From Mesoplasma sp. JKS002658 (lineage in GTDB: Bacteria; Bacillota_I; Bacilli_A; Mycoplasmatales; Mycoplasmataceae), in NCBI RefSeq assembly GCF_023566355.1, contig NZ_JAKNSW010000001.1, positions 1-64,000 on the forward strand: a DNA stretch of 64,000 nt, written 5' to 3'. The notes below the pieces were generated by a model. It had not been told where the DNA came from. It saw only the letters and a list, made by a program, of their open reading frames with translations, and did no database searches. Numbering within the stretch: position 1 is the stretch's first letter; every line of letters starts with the position of its first letter. Below are positions 39,097-49,551 of the stretch, piece by piece. The position numbers were made by a program, and so were the translations under genes.

Positions 39097-40062
39097 ATGC
39101 CTGAAAAATTAACGTTAAAAAAGATTTGTGATCAATTTGGAATGGAAGTTTTAGCAGGTGATGATAAACTTGAAACCAAAACTGTTAATGTTTATGGGTT
39201 AAATCGCGCTGGGTTAGAATTAACAGGATTTTTTGTTCCTGTTCCTAATAGTAATAATGCGCGCAGAATGCTCCTCCTTTCGTCTAAAGAGGCAGCTTAT
39301 ATTCAACAATTAGATGAAGCAACGCGTGCAGAACGTTATGAAAAGTTGATGCTTGATAGTGTTCCAGGGATTATTGTGACCCAAAAATTTAGTGATTTAA
39401 TTACAATTACCAAGGTTGCTAAAGCTAAAAACTTTCCGTTATTGAAGGTAGAAACCGAATCTACTTCTGAATTGACCCAAAAAGTTCTTGATTACTTTGA
39501 TAATTTTTTTGCTCCTCAACTTGAAGAACACGGTTCGTTAGTTAATATTTATGGTCAAGGAGTATTGATTATTGGGAAGTCAGGAATTGGGAAGTCAGAA
39601 ATGGTGATTGAATTAATTAAAAATAACCATTTGTTTGTTGGTGATGACCGAATTATTATTACTAATAAATCTTCAGTGTTGTATGGGCGTTCTCATCCTA
39701 TTTTAAAGAACTTAATTGAAGTTCGTGGAATCGGAATTATGGATATGTCTAAAACTAATGGTTATCAGGCAATTATGGATACCACCACAATTGATTTGGT
39801 TGTAGAACTCTTTTCTTTTGAACAAAATAAACTTGATGATTCTGAACGTTTGGATGCTCATTATCAAACCAAAGATATCTTGGGTGTAGAGGTTCCTTTT
39901 ATTAGGATTCCAGTTTCTTCAGGACGAAATATTTCAACAATTGTTGAAGCAGCAGTTGGTCAGTTAAAACTAGTTAAGTCAGGAAATGCTGAAGATATTG
40001 TCCAAGTAATGGATGACCGAATTAACCAAGAGCAGGGAAATGAAGGTCGTGAAAATAACTAG
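39097..40062 (+). CDS. hprK: HPr kinase/phosphorylase
   Basis: A 321-residue bifunctional enzyme that phosphorylates and dephosphorylates Ser46 of HPr, the regulator of PTS sugar uptake. Walker A GKSGIGKSE is near residue 158, and the signature GRSHPILKNLIEVRGIGIMDM follows. Of two possible starts, ATG at 39097 has GGAG at 39087-39090. The end overlaps the start of the first lgt, the usual hprK-lgt order. Confidence 0.95.
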   Translation: MPEKLTLKKICDQFGMEVLAGDDKLETKTVNVYGLNRAGLELTGFFVPVPNSNNARRMLLLSSKEAAYIQQLDEATRAERYEKLMLDSVPGIIVTQKFSDLITITKVAKAKNFPLLKVETESTSELTQKVLDYFDNFFAPQLEEHGSLVNIYGQGVLIIGKSGIGKSEMVIELIKNNHLFVGDDRIIITNKSSVLYGRSHPILKNLIEVRGIGIMDMSKTNGYQAIMDTTTIDLVVELFSFEQNKLDDSERLDAHYQTKDILGVEVPFIRIPVSSGRNISTIVEAAVGQLKLVKSGNAEDIVQVMDDRINQEQGNEGRENN

Positions 40063-41644
40063 TAGTTTTTTTAGTCAAAGTCAGGATTTAATTAATTGAA
40101 TTAGTCTTCATGGTGATCCAAGTAATGTCAGAAACTTAAATGGAGTGATACCAGCCTATCCTATTTTTATGTTCATTGGAATTATCCTAGTAATCGTGGC
40201 TTCGATTATTAAAATGAAAACAAAACGCATTCCGTTAAGAGAGTTAGAATTGGCGATTGTGATTACTGTTCCTTTGGGAATTTTGGGAGCAACGATTTTT
40301 GGTAAGGCTTTTATTCCTGGATTAGTGTGGTATCACGTGTTTTTCTTTTGAGAACCAGGAATGAGTTTATTTGGTGCGTTAGGATTAGGAGTTGCTGCTG
40401 GTTTTGTCTGGTTTTATCGTCGGTCAAAAGTGACGATGATTTCAGTATGAGTATATGCTGATTGTATTTTACCAAATATCCTTTTAGGTCAAATTATTGG
40501 TCGGTGAGGAAACATGTATAACCACGAAATTTTAGGACAAGTAGTTAGTTATGAATCGTTAGGATGATTGATAGGTTCAATTCGAGACCAGTTATTTTAC
40601 TTTCCTAGTGAATTAGCAACTTTGGCTTTACCTAACGGGTGAGGTGAAATTGTAGCTAATCATGGTTCTAATCTTGATGAAGCTATCCAAGCATTGATTG
40701 ATGCAGGACTCCCTTCTGATCAAGGTGAAACAATGAAAAATCTTTTAACCCAACCCTTGCAATATCGTGAACCATTATTTTTGTATGAATCATTAAGTAA
40801 TAGTTGCTTATGATTAATTCTTACTTTTATTGTTCCTAACCTTTCGCGCTGGTTCCAACCCCCCCTTAAGTATCCTTGAGATGTTGAACCAAAAGCATAT
40901 CCAGGATGATATAACAAAAAATATAAACATTTGCCTGAAAGCGAAATTAGTAGCATGAACAGTCAAAAACCGATAAAATATCAGCGAGTACTGGTTGGTG
41001 ACGATCAAACACCAGAACTCAAACTTTCGTTCTTTAATGCTTGAAACAAAGCTTATTATTGGTATGAGAGTGATGAGGCAGAAACCGAAAAACTCCTTGC
41101 TTCTCAAGAGCAACGCAGTGAGAAAATTCAACAAGTTTATCAACGAGTTGAAGGTTTAAGTCAGCAAAAAACTAAACGTCAAAATCAAGCAAAACAGAGG
41201 TTTTTAAATCAGTCTCATCAATATGATAAAGGGAATGCGCAATTTAAAAAAGCCAAAACTACTTATCATCAAGAATTAAGAACTAATCGAGTTGAATATC
41301 AGAAGGCTAAACAAACCCAATTGGCATCACTTGGTGGTTTTAAGCGTCATTTTGCTGCCAATCCTGATGCAAAGTACTTAGAACAAGTAAATAATCCAAA
41401 TCACTTCTGAATTTTACGAAGTGGGGTTATTAGTGGTGGTTATCTCTTTGGTTATTTATTAATTCGGATTATTTTAGAAACTCATCGCCAAGCAAGTGAG
41501 TTGTTTATTCAAAATACTCCAATTGCTGATTATTTAGTTTTAAGTTTAATTCTTTTTCTAGGAATTGTGTTAATCGTTTTTGCTCAAGGGATTTCCCCTT
41601 ATAAATGAAGAATGGTAGGTTGATTATATGAAAAATCTTACTAA
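40040..41644 (+). CDS. lgt: Prolipoprotein diacylglyceryl transferase paralogue 1 (lacks the conserved His)
   Basis: A 534-residue membrane protein of the Lgt family, which transfers diacylglycerol to the lipobox Cys. The signature GRWGNMYNHE is present with the essential Arg (E. coli R143). R243 in REPLFLYES corresponds to R239. The HGG motif (H103 in E. coli) is replaced: MSLFGAL has Phe at residue 111. A hydrophilic, coiled-coil-like insert of about 110 residues (around 330-440) separates the last helices. Over a dozen TGA codons encode Trp. It overlaps hprK by 23 and trxB by 17 bases. A GTG at 40049 is an alternative start. Confidence 0.85.
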
Positions 41645-42581
41645 TGAAAATCAAGAAAAAATTTATGATGTAGTTATTGTTGGGGGTGGTCCTGCTGGTT
41701 TAACTGCGGCAATCTATGCTGCTAGAGCAGGATTAAAGGTTGTTATTTTAGAAAAAGAAGTTCCTGGAGGAAAAATGGTTAAAACTGCTGAAGTTGAAAA
41801 CTACCCAGGATTTAATTCAATCCTTGGTCCTGATTTAGCGATGCGGATGTATGAACAGGCCACTAGTTTAGGAGCTGAATTTGAGTATGATGGTGTGCTT
41901 CATTTTACTAAACGGGATGATAACTTGTTTGAAGTCCACACTCTTCAACCAAACACTTTTTATACTAAAACCTTAATTATTGCTACAGGAACCTTAGAAA
42001 ACAAGTTAGGCATTCCTGGTGAAGACCGCTTATATGGTAAAGGTGTCAGTTATTGTGCGGTGTGTGATGGTGCTTTTCACAAAGGTGGCGATGTTGCTGT
42101 GGTTGGTGGAGGTTACTCTGCTTTAAGTGAAGGAACTTATTTAACTGCTTTTGTCAAAAACTTGTATGTCTTTGTGCGCAAGGATCATTTTAAAGCTGAT
42201 GAATTTCAAGTTAGTTTATTAAAAGAAAAACCAGGGGTCCACTTTATTATGAATACGGTGGTAGAAGAAATCATTGGTACTGATAAAGTCGAAGCAATAA
42301 AAACAAAAAATTTAATCACTGGTGAGGTAAAGGAAGTTAAAGTTCAAGCAGTTTTCCCTTATATTGGTTCAAAACCAATTACTGATTTTATCCATTCTGA
42401 ACTTAACTTAAAAGATGACCAAGGTTATTTAAAAGTTAATGCGGATATGTCAACAATTATTCCGGGGTTATTTGGTGCTGGAGATGTGCGCGAAGTACCC
42501 TTACGTCAGATTGCCATCGCTTCTGGAGACGGAGCGTTAGCGGGACAAATGGCTGTGGAGTACATTCAAAACTTGGGATAA
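41628..42581 (+). CDS. trxB: Thioredoxin reductase
   Basis: A 317-residue NADPH-dependent flavoprotein that keeps thioredoxin reduced. The FAD-binding VVGGGPAGLTAAIYAARAG is at the N terminus, the redox-active CAVC is near residues 143-146, the NADPH-binding VAVVGGGYSALSEGTYL follows, and the C-terminal FAD segment GLFGAGDVREVPLRQIAIASGDG is present. One neighbouring residue choice (VGGGYSALSE in place of the common VGGGDSA) is mild. A strong terminator follows. Confidence 0.96.
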   Translation: MKNLTNENQEKIYDVVIVGGGPAGLTAAIYAARAGLKVVILEKEVPGGKMVKTAEVENYPGFNSILGPDLAMRMYEQATSLGAEFEYDGVLHFTKRDDNLFEVHTLQPNTFYTKTLIIATGTLENKLGIPGEDRLYGKGVSYCAVCDGAFHKGGDVAVVGGGYSALSEGTYLTAFVKNLYVFVRKDHFKADEFQVSLLKEKPGVHFIMNTVVEEIIGTDKVEAIKTKNLITGEVKEVKVQAVFPYIGSKPITDFIHSELNLKDDQGYLKVNADMSTIIPGLFGAGDVREVPLRQIAIASGDGALAGQMAVEYIQNLG

Positions 42582-42607
42582 AAAACCAATCTTAGTAAAT
42601 AAAATTA

Positions 42608-42648
42608 AACCAAACTAAGTATTTTTAACTTAGTTTGGTTTTTTTTAC
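42608..42648 (+). terminator. Terminator after trxB
   Basis: A 13-bp stem (AACCAAACTAAGT / ACTTAGTTTGGTT) is followed by a T run. Very strong. Confidence 0.88.
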
Positions 42649-42739
42649 GTTTTTCGTCAGTTTTAATTGCAAAAGATAAGTTCTTTTTATAAATTTATAG
42701 ATATAACTAATTATAATAAATCTAAAGGAGGAATGAATA

Positions 42740-43042
42740 ATGTTTACAAAAGAAGAAATCGAACATTTGAAAAACTTAAAAGAAAAAGCTAAAAGAGAAG
42801 CTGCCGAAGCAGTTAAAATGGGATTGGAAGCAAAGAAAGCTTGGGAAAATGCTGAGTCTGTGAAGTCTGAAGCAGAATCAGTGAAAGCTGAGTTCGATGC
42901 TTTATTAGAAAAAACTGAATTTTCTAACCAATGAAAGAAAAAAGCTGCTTCTGTCGAAACTCACGCAAATGAGATTAAAAAAGTAGTTGAGAAAGATTTT
43001 TCAAATCAATTCTCAGAACCAAAAACTGCAAAAACTAAATAA
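42740..43042 (+). CDS. Small charged coiled-coil protein
   Basis: A 100-residue cytoplasmic protein rich in Glu, Lys and Ala, with repeating heptads (AKREAAEAVKMGLEAKKAWENAESVKSEAES split over residues 15-45). One TGA (Trp) lies near residue 65. There is no signal peptide or membrane helix. AAAGGAGG before the ATG and a TATAAT at 42712-42717 suggest strong independent expression, and a terminator follows immediately. The family is not recognised; a filament- or membrane-associated structural role is only a guess. Confidence 0.7.
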
Positions 43043-43048
43043 ACTAAA

Positions 43049-43076
43049 AAAAGGAAGATAAAATCTTCCTTTTTTC
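43049..43076 (+). terminator. Terminator after the coiled-coil gene
   Basis: AAAAGGAAGAT / ATCTTCCTTTT with a three-base loop and a T run. The following 43077-43224 contains no gene. Confidence 0.82.
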
Positions 43077-43224
43077 TTTTGATGATTTCTAAATAACTAA
43101 CTAATCATTATTGCTTCAATTGTTTGATGAGGGTTCTGATAACATCAATCAGGTTGTTATGATACATCCTTGGTTATGTTTATGTAAGTGCTTTTATTAA
43201 TATTTTATGTCGTGATGAAATAAC

Positions 43225-43260
43225 AAAAAACCTTATCTTTGAACAATGATAAGGTTTTTT
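43225..43260 (-). terminator. Terminator of the small reverse membrane gene
   Basis: AAAAAACCTTATC pairs with GATAAGGTTTTTT around a 10-base loop. It lies just after the reverse-strand stop at 43276 and could also act in the + direction. Confidence 0.78.
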
Positions 43261-43275
43261 AATATTTTTTAATGC

Positions 43276-43608
43276 TTAAACTTGAAAATTGTTTGCAGCT
43301 TCATCCATTCTGGTGTTAGTAGCATCACTGATTTTTGCTCGTTCATATTGATCAACCTTACCATTAGCAACGATTAATAGAACTCCAGAAATGATACTTA
43401 AAAAGAATAAAGCACAAACTCCTAATGTTAAACATTCACTTGGCTCAGCAGCTAAACGTTTTTTATTGATGCTTTTTGTCATTGGAATTGTTCATAACAT
43501 CGGAAGCAATAACGCTGCTGTAAGCACGGTGCTAAGAATTGCAAACGCATAAGCTATTCCTAATAATGACTGGTAGGCACTAAGATATTTTTCTCGATTT
43601 TGGTACAT
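43276..43608 (-). CDS. Small membrane protein, unknown function
   Basis: A 110-residue protein with two clear membrane helices (near residues 15-35 and 58-80) and polar ends. One TGA (Trp) falls in the first helix end. AAAGGAG precedes the ATG on the minus strand. It is transcribed away from the second lgt, from the left half of the inverted-repeat promoter. The family is not recognised. The shared promoter may couple its expression with Lgt. Confidence 0.75.
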
Positions 43609-43633
43609 AATAATTCTCCTTTATTTATACTCA

Positions 43634-43701
43634 TTAATATTGTAATTGATTATAACAATACTTTCTAACCAGAGAATCGGTATAATCAATTACAATATTA
43701 A
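43634..43701. repeat. Perfect 21-bp inverted repeat forming a symmetric divergent promoter
   Basis: The arms 43634-43654 and 43681-43701 are exact reverse complements (for example TATAATCAATTAC on the right arm) around a 26-base spacer. The inner end of each arm is a TATAAT box facing outward: 43681-43686 for lgt on + and 43654-43649 for the small membrane gene on -. The first bases of both transcripts would therefore be identical. No good -35 hexamers are visible in the spacer. It could be an operator, or a duplicated promoter. Confidence 0.85.
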
Positions 43702-43713
43702 GGAGTACTAAAG

Positions 43714-45159
43714 GTGATTGATTGAACTCAAGGTGATAACTGACAAGATCCAGGAACCTGAACAGTTAGTTCTGATTATGGGGGATGGTTTCATGTCTAT
43801 GCGTTTACGATGACTCTGGGAATGATTCTTGCAGTTGGTTATAGTGCGTTTAAGTTTTGAAAAAAAGGTATTCCTGTCACTCAATTGGCATGAGGAGTGA
43901 TTGCGATTATTCCTATGTCGCTATTTGGAGCTTCAATTTTTGGAAAGCTAAACGCTGATGGTCCTGGAGTTAATGCTAATGGAGTTGGATTTTGAGGATT
44001 ATTTGCCTTTTGACACGCAGGAATGGCTATTCATGGTGGGGTTTATGTTGGAACTTTAACTGGTTTAATTGTTTATGGAATTATGGGTCGTTACACTAAA
44101 GTTTCTTTATGAACTTATATGGACTGTATCATTCCCAACATCTTGTTAGGGCAAGGTATTGGGCGGTGAGGAAACTTCTTTAACCACGAAGTGATGGGAC
44201 CACCAGTGGGATCGGTATCTAGCAACCCACTTTCTTGGTTACCTCATTATATTCAAGTGAATACGCAATGAAGATATACTGGAGCAACTGGTCAAATAAT
44301 TAACGGAATTAATTTGCAAAATGGTCAAGTTTATCAAATGGCACCAATCTTCTTCTATGAATCAATTGCTTTATTTATTGTTTGGGGTTTAATTACTTTT
44401 GTTTTGCCAAATATTGGGAAATGAATTGGCTCTAAACCTTGAAAAAAACTTCCTAAAGAATATCACTTTAATGCTGGGCAAGGATGATTAAACTTTATTA
44501 TGCCTTGAAAATATTCAGCTAAACAATTGGTTAAACACCCAGAACGAAACCAAAGTTATTTTGTAATTTGAAACCAAGCTTTTTATAAAAAACTTGAAAC
44601 TGATCAAAAACCAACCTATGAGAAAGAGATTGCTAAAATTAATCATAAGAGCGCTAGTTTAACTTCGCGTCGTTATCATAGTGGAAGAACTTTAATTAAA
44701 GCAAACAATCCCCAAAAGTACTGGATTACTAAGGTTGGAGCAGAGGCTGGAGGGTACTTCTTAGCTTGAAATATCATCAGATTTGCTTTAGAGTTGCAAC
44801 GACCTTACGACCACTTGTTTATCATGTATGAAAAGACATTATCGTTAGTAATTATTATGGTGACAGCAGGACTGGGACTATTAATGATGATTCTTAGTCA
44901 AAATGTGATTGCTTGATTCTTCCGTCAACCAAATAAGTTGTATGAAAAAGAATACTTTGAAGCATCTCATCTTGATAAAGCGTACTTTTATTATTTGAGA
45001 AAATGATTGAACTTGAACAAAACTTCACAACCAAAGTCAAGAAAGAAGCAAACTAATTCAAGTAAACAAGAACAAATCAAACAGAGAAAAAAAATTTCTA
45101 AAGAAGATAAGGCAGCGCAAAAACTTGCTAAAATGCAAAAAAAGAAAACTAATGATTAG
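43714..45159 (+). CDS. lgt: Prolipoprotein diacylglyceryl transferase paralogue 2 (lacks the second conserved Arg)
   Basis: A 481-residue Lgt homologue that is split by more than 20 TGA (Trp) codons if read in the standard code. Motifs: GMAIHGGVYVG keeps the HGG His (residue 107), and GRWGNFFNHEVMG keeps the first essential Arg. In MAPIFFYES the position of E. coli R239 is Met (residue 209). A long basic C-terminal tail (about residues 425-481, many Lys) follows the last helix. GTG at 43714 has AAGGAG nine bases upstream. It is expressed from the right half of the inverted repeat and leads into whiA. Confidence 0.88.
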
Positions 45160-45170
45160 GATGTGAATTG

Positions 45171-46112
45171 ATGTCATTTGCTTTAGAAGTTAAAGAAGAA
45201 ATTGTTTCTCATACTTTCAGTGACGCTCAAGAACAAGCTTTTTTGTGTGGTTTTATTAAATACAACGGTGAGTTGATTTATTCTGATAACTTATTAAAGC
45301 TGCACATTAGCACGATTAGTAACAAGATTGCGCGAACTTTATTAACTTTTGTCAAAAAACACTATCAAGGTGAGGTTTTAATTTCAATTACTCAATCTCA
45401 AACTTTAAAGAAACAAAAAGTTTATCATTTAACTTTAAATGGTGAAGTGAAAAACTTTTTAATCCAATTAAACATCATTGATACTAGACAAAGTAAGGTT
45501 ATTGTCCTTGATCAAGAAATTCTTAGTCATTCTGATTTATTACGTTCATATGTGGCGGGAATGTTTGTAGCGATTGGTTCAGTTAATGCGCCCCAGTCTT
45601 ATTACCATTTGGAGTTAAGATTTCGAGAAAATGCTGATGCGCTTTATTTTCAAAGTTTAATGGACAATCAGGGTTTTAATTTTAAACTGTTAAACCGTAA
45701 AAATCAGATTTATCTGACTTATTTAAAGAAAGCATCCTTGATTTCTGATTTTTTGAAATTTATTGATGCAGGATTAAGTGTAATGAAATTTGAAAACGAA
45801 CGCATTTCACGAGACATGGTTAATAGCATTAACCGAATTTCTAATATTGATATTTCTAACCAAGCAAAGGTGTTAAAAACTGCTGAAGAACAAGTAAAAC
45901 AAATTACTTACATTAAACAACACCATCAAATGCAAAAGTTAAGCGAGAAAGCAAATGTTTTAGCAAATTTAAGGTTAAGATTTCCTGAATCGTCATATGT
46001 GGAGTTAGAGAGTGAGATGCAAAAAAAAGGTTTTGTGATTACTAAGTCTGGGATTGCTAATCTTTTTAAAAACATTGAAAAACTTTATCACGAAATTTAT
46101 AAAGATGATTAG
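45171..46112 (+). CDS. whiA: WhiA-family DNA-binding protein
   Basis: A 313-residue homologue of WhiA, with an N-terminal LAGLIDADG-like domain (FLCGFIKYNGEL and LLRSYVAGMFVAIGSVNAP) and a C-terminal helix-turn-helix (LRFPESSYVELESEMQKKGFVITKSGIANLFKNIEKL). WhiA influences cell division and chromosome segregation in Firmicutes; its role in wall-less cells is not known. It starts 11 bases after lgt, in the same transcript. ATG at 45171 is preferred over TTG one codon upstream. Confidence 0.9.
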   Translation: MSFALEVKEEIVSHTFSDAQEQAFLCGFIKYNGELIYSDNLLKLHISTISNKIARTLLTFVKKHYQGEVLISITQSQTLKKQKVYHLTLNGEVKNFLIQLNIIDTRQSKVIVLDQEILSHSDLLRSYVAGMFVAIGSVNAPQSYYHLELRFRENADALYFQSLMDNQGFNFKLLNRKNQIYLTYLKKASLISDFLKFIDAGLSVMKFENERISRDMVNSINRISNIDISNQAKVLKTAEEQVKQITYIKQHHQMQKLSEKANVLANLRLRFPESSYVELESEMQKKGFVITKSGIANLFKNIEKLYHEIYKDD

Positions 46113-46146
46113 TAAACAAAAAAGTGTTGTTTCAATTTATTTTAGA

Positions 46147-46152
46147 TATAAT
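46147..46152 (+). promoter_or_regulatory. -10 box of the XRE regulator gene
   Basis: TATAAT 31 bases before the ATG, with a weak GTGTTG about 17 bases upstream. Confidence 0.45.
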
Positions 46153-46182
46153 TAAATCAGCAAAAAGAAAGGGGTAATAAGG

Positions 46183-46413
46183 ATGACTAAAGAAATAAAA
46201 AAAGAAGACATCGTCGGGATTCTTGGTCAAAATATGCGAAACCTCCGAACTAAGGAAAACATTACTCAAGAAGAATTGAGTTTTCGTTCAGGATTACACC
46301 GCAATTACATCTCTGATACTGAACGGGGAACTAGAAATATTTCTCTAAAAGCAGTTGAAAAGATTGCTAAGGGATTAAATGTTGAGTTAGCTGAGCTTTT
46401 TAAAAAAGGATAA
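46183..46413 (+). CDS. Small XRE-family transcriptional regulator
   Basis: A 76-residue stand-alone helix-turn-helix protein of Cro/CI type. The five-helix domain is complete: ILGQNMRNLRTKENITQEELSFRSGLHRNYISDTERGTRNIS, with the recognition helix at HRNYISDTERG. Such proteins regulate nearby or unlinked genes, or control restriction-modification systems; no such system is visible here. AAAGGGG precedes the ATG and a terminator follows, so it is monocistronic. Confidence 0.88.
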   Translation: MTKEIKKEDIVGILGQNMRNLRTKENITQEELSFRSGLHRNYISDTERGTRNISLKAVEKIAKGLNVELAELFKKG

Positions 46414-46425
46414 TTAACTAATTTT

Positions 46426-46463
46426 AAAAGACCAAACCATTAAAAAGAGGTTGGTCTTTTTTT
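46426..46463 (+). terminator. Terminator after the XRE regulator
   Basis: AAAAGACCAA(A)CC pairs with GGTTGGTCTTTT, followed by a T run. Confidence 0.8.
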
Positions 46464-46561
46464 GACTAGTAGCATTAATAAAAATTAAAGGCCAGGTTTA
46501 ATTAAGTACAAAAATATAGTAGAATTACAATTAGTTTTAAAAGGAGAGGAGGGTTATTTCT

Positions 46562-46855
46562 ATGGGCGCATTATTAGCAAGTAATGGGGCAAATTATACG
46601 GCAAATCGAATTATTTTAGGGTTTGAAATTGCGATTATGATTGTTGCTGTAGCCATGATTGTAATTGGTTTATTACAGAATAAAAAATCACAAACTGGTT
46701 TAAGTGCATTAAATGGTGGAAACGAAGAGTTATTTACCAATTCTAAAGAACGTGGTGCAGATAAGGTCTTTTCAATCTGGATGTTGTCTTTAGGAATAGT
46801 TTTCTTTGTCATCACTTTAGTTATATGTATCTTAACAAACACTATTTTAAAGTAG
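46562..46855 (+). CDS. secG: Preprotein translocase subunit SecG
   Basis: A 97-residue membrane protein with two helices (near residues 20-40 and 72-92) joined by a QNKKSQTGLSALNGGNEELF loop, which matches SecG. The order secG-rnr-smpB-ssrA is the conserved Firmicutes arrangement and strengthens the call. AGGAGAGGAGG lies upstream of the ATG. It completes the SecAEG components seen in the window; SecY is not included. Confidence 0.88.
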   Translation: MGALLASNGANYTANRIILGFEIAIMIVAVAMIVIGLLQNKKSQTGLSALNGGNEELFTNSKERGADKVFSIWMLSLGIVFFVITLVICILTNTILK

Positions 46856-46899
46856 TGTTTTTTACTTTTTAATTACCAGAAGGAGAGTTTAGTATCAGC

Positions 46900-49041
46900 A
46901 TGATGGAAACCAAAATTATTAATTTATTAAAGAAACATGAGAAGAAGCTGCCTTTAACGATTTTAGAGCGAAACTTAAAGGCTAATTCAAACGAGCTTTT
47001 GAATCTTTTAAAAGAAATGGATGAGCAAAATCTGATTGCTTTAACTCCCGATTTTAATGTTTATTTAATTGATCAAGAACCTTACTTTAAGGGTCATGTT
47101 AAAATGCATCCCAAAGGTTTTGGATTTGTGACAAATTTTCACGATTTAGAGGGTGATGATTTTTTTATTCCCCCAGTAAATTTAAATAATGCCATTAGTG
47201 GTGATGTTGTTGTTTATCGAATTCAAAAAGATAATTATCAAGAACACGATCCTGCCATTCCACCCCGATTTAAAGCAGGTGTAGCTGAAGTTTCTAGTCG
47301 AGAAAAAGAATTTTTGGTTGGAGAATTAAAAAAATCAAGCGATGAAAGGTTTCTTGATTTAATCCCAACTGATCAAAGTTTAAGTTCGTTTCGAGTAGTA
47401 ATGGTTAACAAAAAAGATTTTCACTTAGATGCAAATTTATTGTTAAAGGCAAAGATTTTACGGAGTGAAGGTCGCAAGTTGTTTGTCAGAATTATTAAAG
47501 TTATTGGTAATGCTTTAAAAGCATCAGACCGAATCATTGCGATTGCTGAAGAATTCAACATCAAGATTGATTTTAATAAAAATACTTTAAATGAAGCACA
47601 AAAGGTTGCTCTAACTCCTGATAACCAAAGTGAAGAATTGAATAAGAGAACCAAGCAAAGTTTGATTGGTAAAACGATGGTGACAATTGATGGGGTTGAC
47701 TCTAAGGATTTGGATGATTCAATTGGGGTTGAAAAAATTGATGACCAACATTATCGCTTAACTGTCGCAATTGCTGATGTTGCGCACTATGTTCAACCAA
47801 AAACCTTCTTAGACAAAGAGGCGTTAATGCGGGGAAATTCAACTTATTTGGTCGATACTGTGATTCCGATGCTTCCAGAGGTTTTATCTAATGGAGTTTG
47901 TTCATTAAACCCAAATGAAAAGAAGTTTGTTCTGGTTTGTGAAATGGTTTTTGACTTAACGGGAAAAATGGTTGAGAAACAAATTTATGAAAGCGTCATG
48001 ATTTCAGTTGGCCGCTTAAATTACAATCAGGTAAATGAGTATTATGCTACAAAAACGATTAGTGCTAGTAAAGAAGTCCAAACAATGCTAAATCATGCTT
48101 TTGAATTGCACCACATTTTAAATAAAGAGCGAATTGCTCGTGGCACAATCAACTTTGAAATTCGTGAACCTAAAGTTATTTTAGATGATAATGCCAATGT
48201 TGTGGAGATTAGTTCACGAACAAGTGGAGAAAGTGAAAAGTTGATTGAGAACTTTATGGTAAGTGCCAACGAAGCGGTTGCTACAACAATTTATGAAAAA
48301 GAATTACCTTTTATTTACCGAAATCATGGTCGTCCTGAAGCTGAAAAATTATTAGAATGGTATGCTACTTTAATTAACTTTGGAATTGATGTAAAGTTAA
48401 CTGATAAACAAAAACTTGATCCTAAAAACTTGAATCATACACTAAAGCAAATCGATCAACAGATTACTGATTCTTTAGAAGTAGAACTCTTAAACCTAAG
48501 TTTGTTGCGATACATGGACAAAGCAAAGTATGGTTTAATTAACATTGGTCATTTTGGTTTAGCTTCGAAGTGCTACACGCACTTTACTTCGCCAATTCGT
48601 CGCTACAGTGATTTAATTGTTCACCGTTATTTGAAACAATATTTAGTTAAACAAGAAACTGATGCTTGAAAATTAGAGCAAAATGCTGCTTTTGTGGAAA
48701 AAGCGAGTTTAATCATTAATGATACTGAACAAAGTTCAATTGATACTGAACGTGAAGTGATTAAGGTTTGCATGGTGGAATATATGCAAGATAAAGTGGG
48801 TCAAGAATTCATTGGTGTGGTAGTAACAGCTTTAAAGTTTGGTACTTTTATTCAGTTAGAAAATATGGTCGAAGGTTTAGTGCATATTTCTGAATTTCCT
48901 CAGGGAACCTCTTATAATGAAAAGAGTCAAAGTTTAATTACTCCCCAAAATAAGATTTACAAGATGGGAGATAAGGTTAAAGTTAAACTAATAAAAGCGG
49001 ATTTACCAACTCGCAAAATTGATTTCCAGTTTGTTAATTAG
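46900..49041 (+). CDS. rnr: Ribonuclease R
   Basis: A 713-residue 3'-5' exoribonuclease. Domains in order are an N-terminal winged helix, a cold-shock domain (FKGHVKMHPKGFGFV), the RNB catalytic domain (TIDGVDSKDLDDSIGVEKI with catalytic Asp residues) and the C-terminal S1 domain (EFIGVVVTALKFGTFIQLENMVEGLVHIS). A TGA at 48667 encodes Trp. RNase R degrades structured RNA and works with tmRNA-SmpB in quality control, which fits its neighbours. The ribosome-binding site to ATG spacing is a little long. Confidence 0.96.
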
Positions 49042-49055
49042 AAAAGGTGAAAACA

Positions 49056-49508
49056 ATGGGTATGAAAATTATTGTCACTAATAAAAAGGCACGGTTTAAT
49101 TACGAAGTGATTGATAGTGTTGAGGCAGGAATTAGTTTAACTGGTAGTGAAGTAAAATCAATTCGCCAAGGTGATGTTTCAATTAATGAAGCGTTTGTTT
49201 TAATTCGAAAACAAGAAGTGTTTATTATTAATATGAATATTAAAAGATATGAACATTCTACTAATACCCCTACTAAGTTAGATCCTAGTCGCACTAGAAA
49301 ATTATTGTTACATAAAACAGAAATTAACCGTTTATTAAAAAGGGTTCAAGAAGAAAAATTAACTCTAGTTCCTGGAAAGTTATATTGAACTAATAATCGG
49401 GTTAAATTAGAGGTTATTTTAGGAAAAGGAAAGAAACTTCACGACAAACGTCAAACAATTAAAGAACGCGATTCTCAACGAGAAATTAATAAGGGTTATA
49501 AACGATAG
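49056..49508 (+). CDS. smpB: SsrA-binding protein
   Basis: A 150-residue tmRNA partner for trans-translation. The N-terminal beta barrel starts with [22 protein letters not shown], then [20 protein letters not shown], and the basic C-terminal tail has [21 protein letters not shown] split at its ends. ATG at 49056 is 8 bases after AAAAGG; the GTG three codons before is less likely. Its RNA partner lies 1.6 kb downstream, separated by two accessory genes. Confidence 0.95.
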
Positions 49509-49551
49509 GTTAAGTAAAATTAAGATTGATTATGAAAAGAGGTTTGGTGTT

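Noticed and set aside
40720-41143. Minus-strand ORFs opposite the first lgt.
   Set aside because: The plus-strand Lgt frame is continuous with TGA as Trp and overlaps properly with hprK and trxB.
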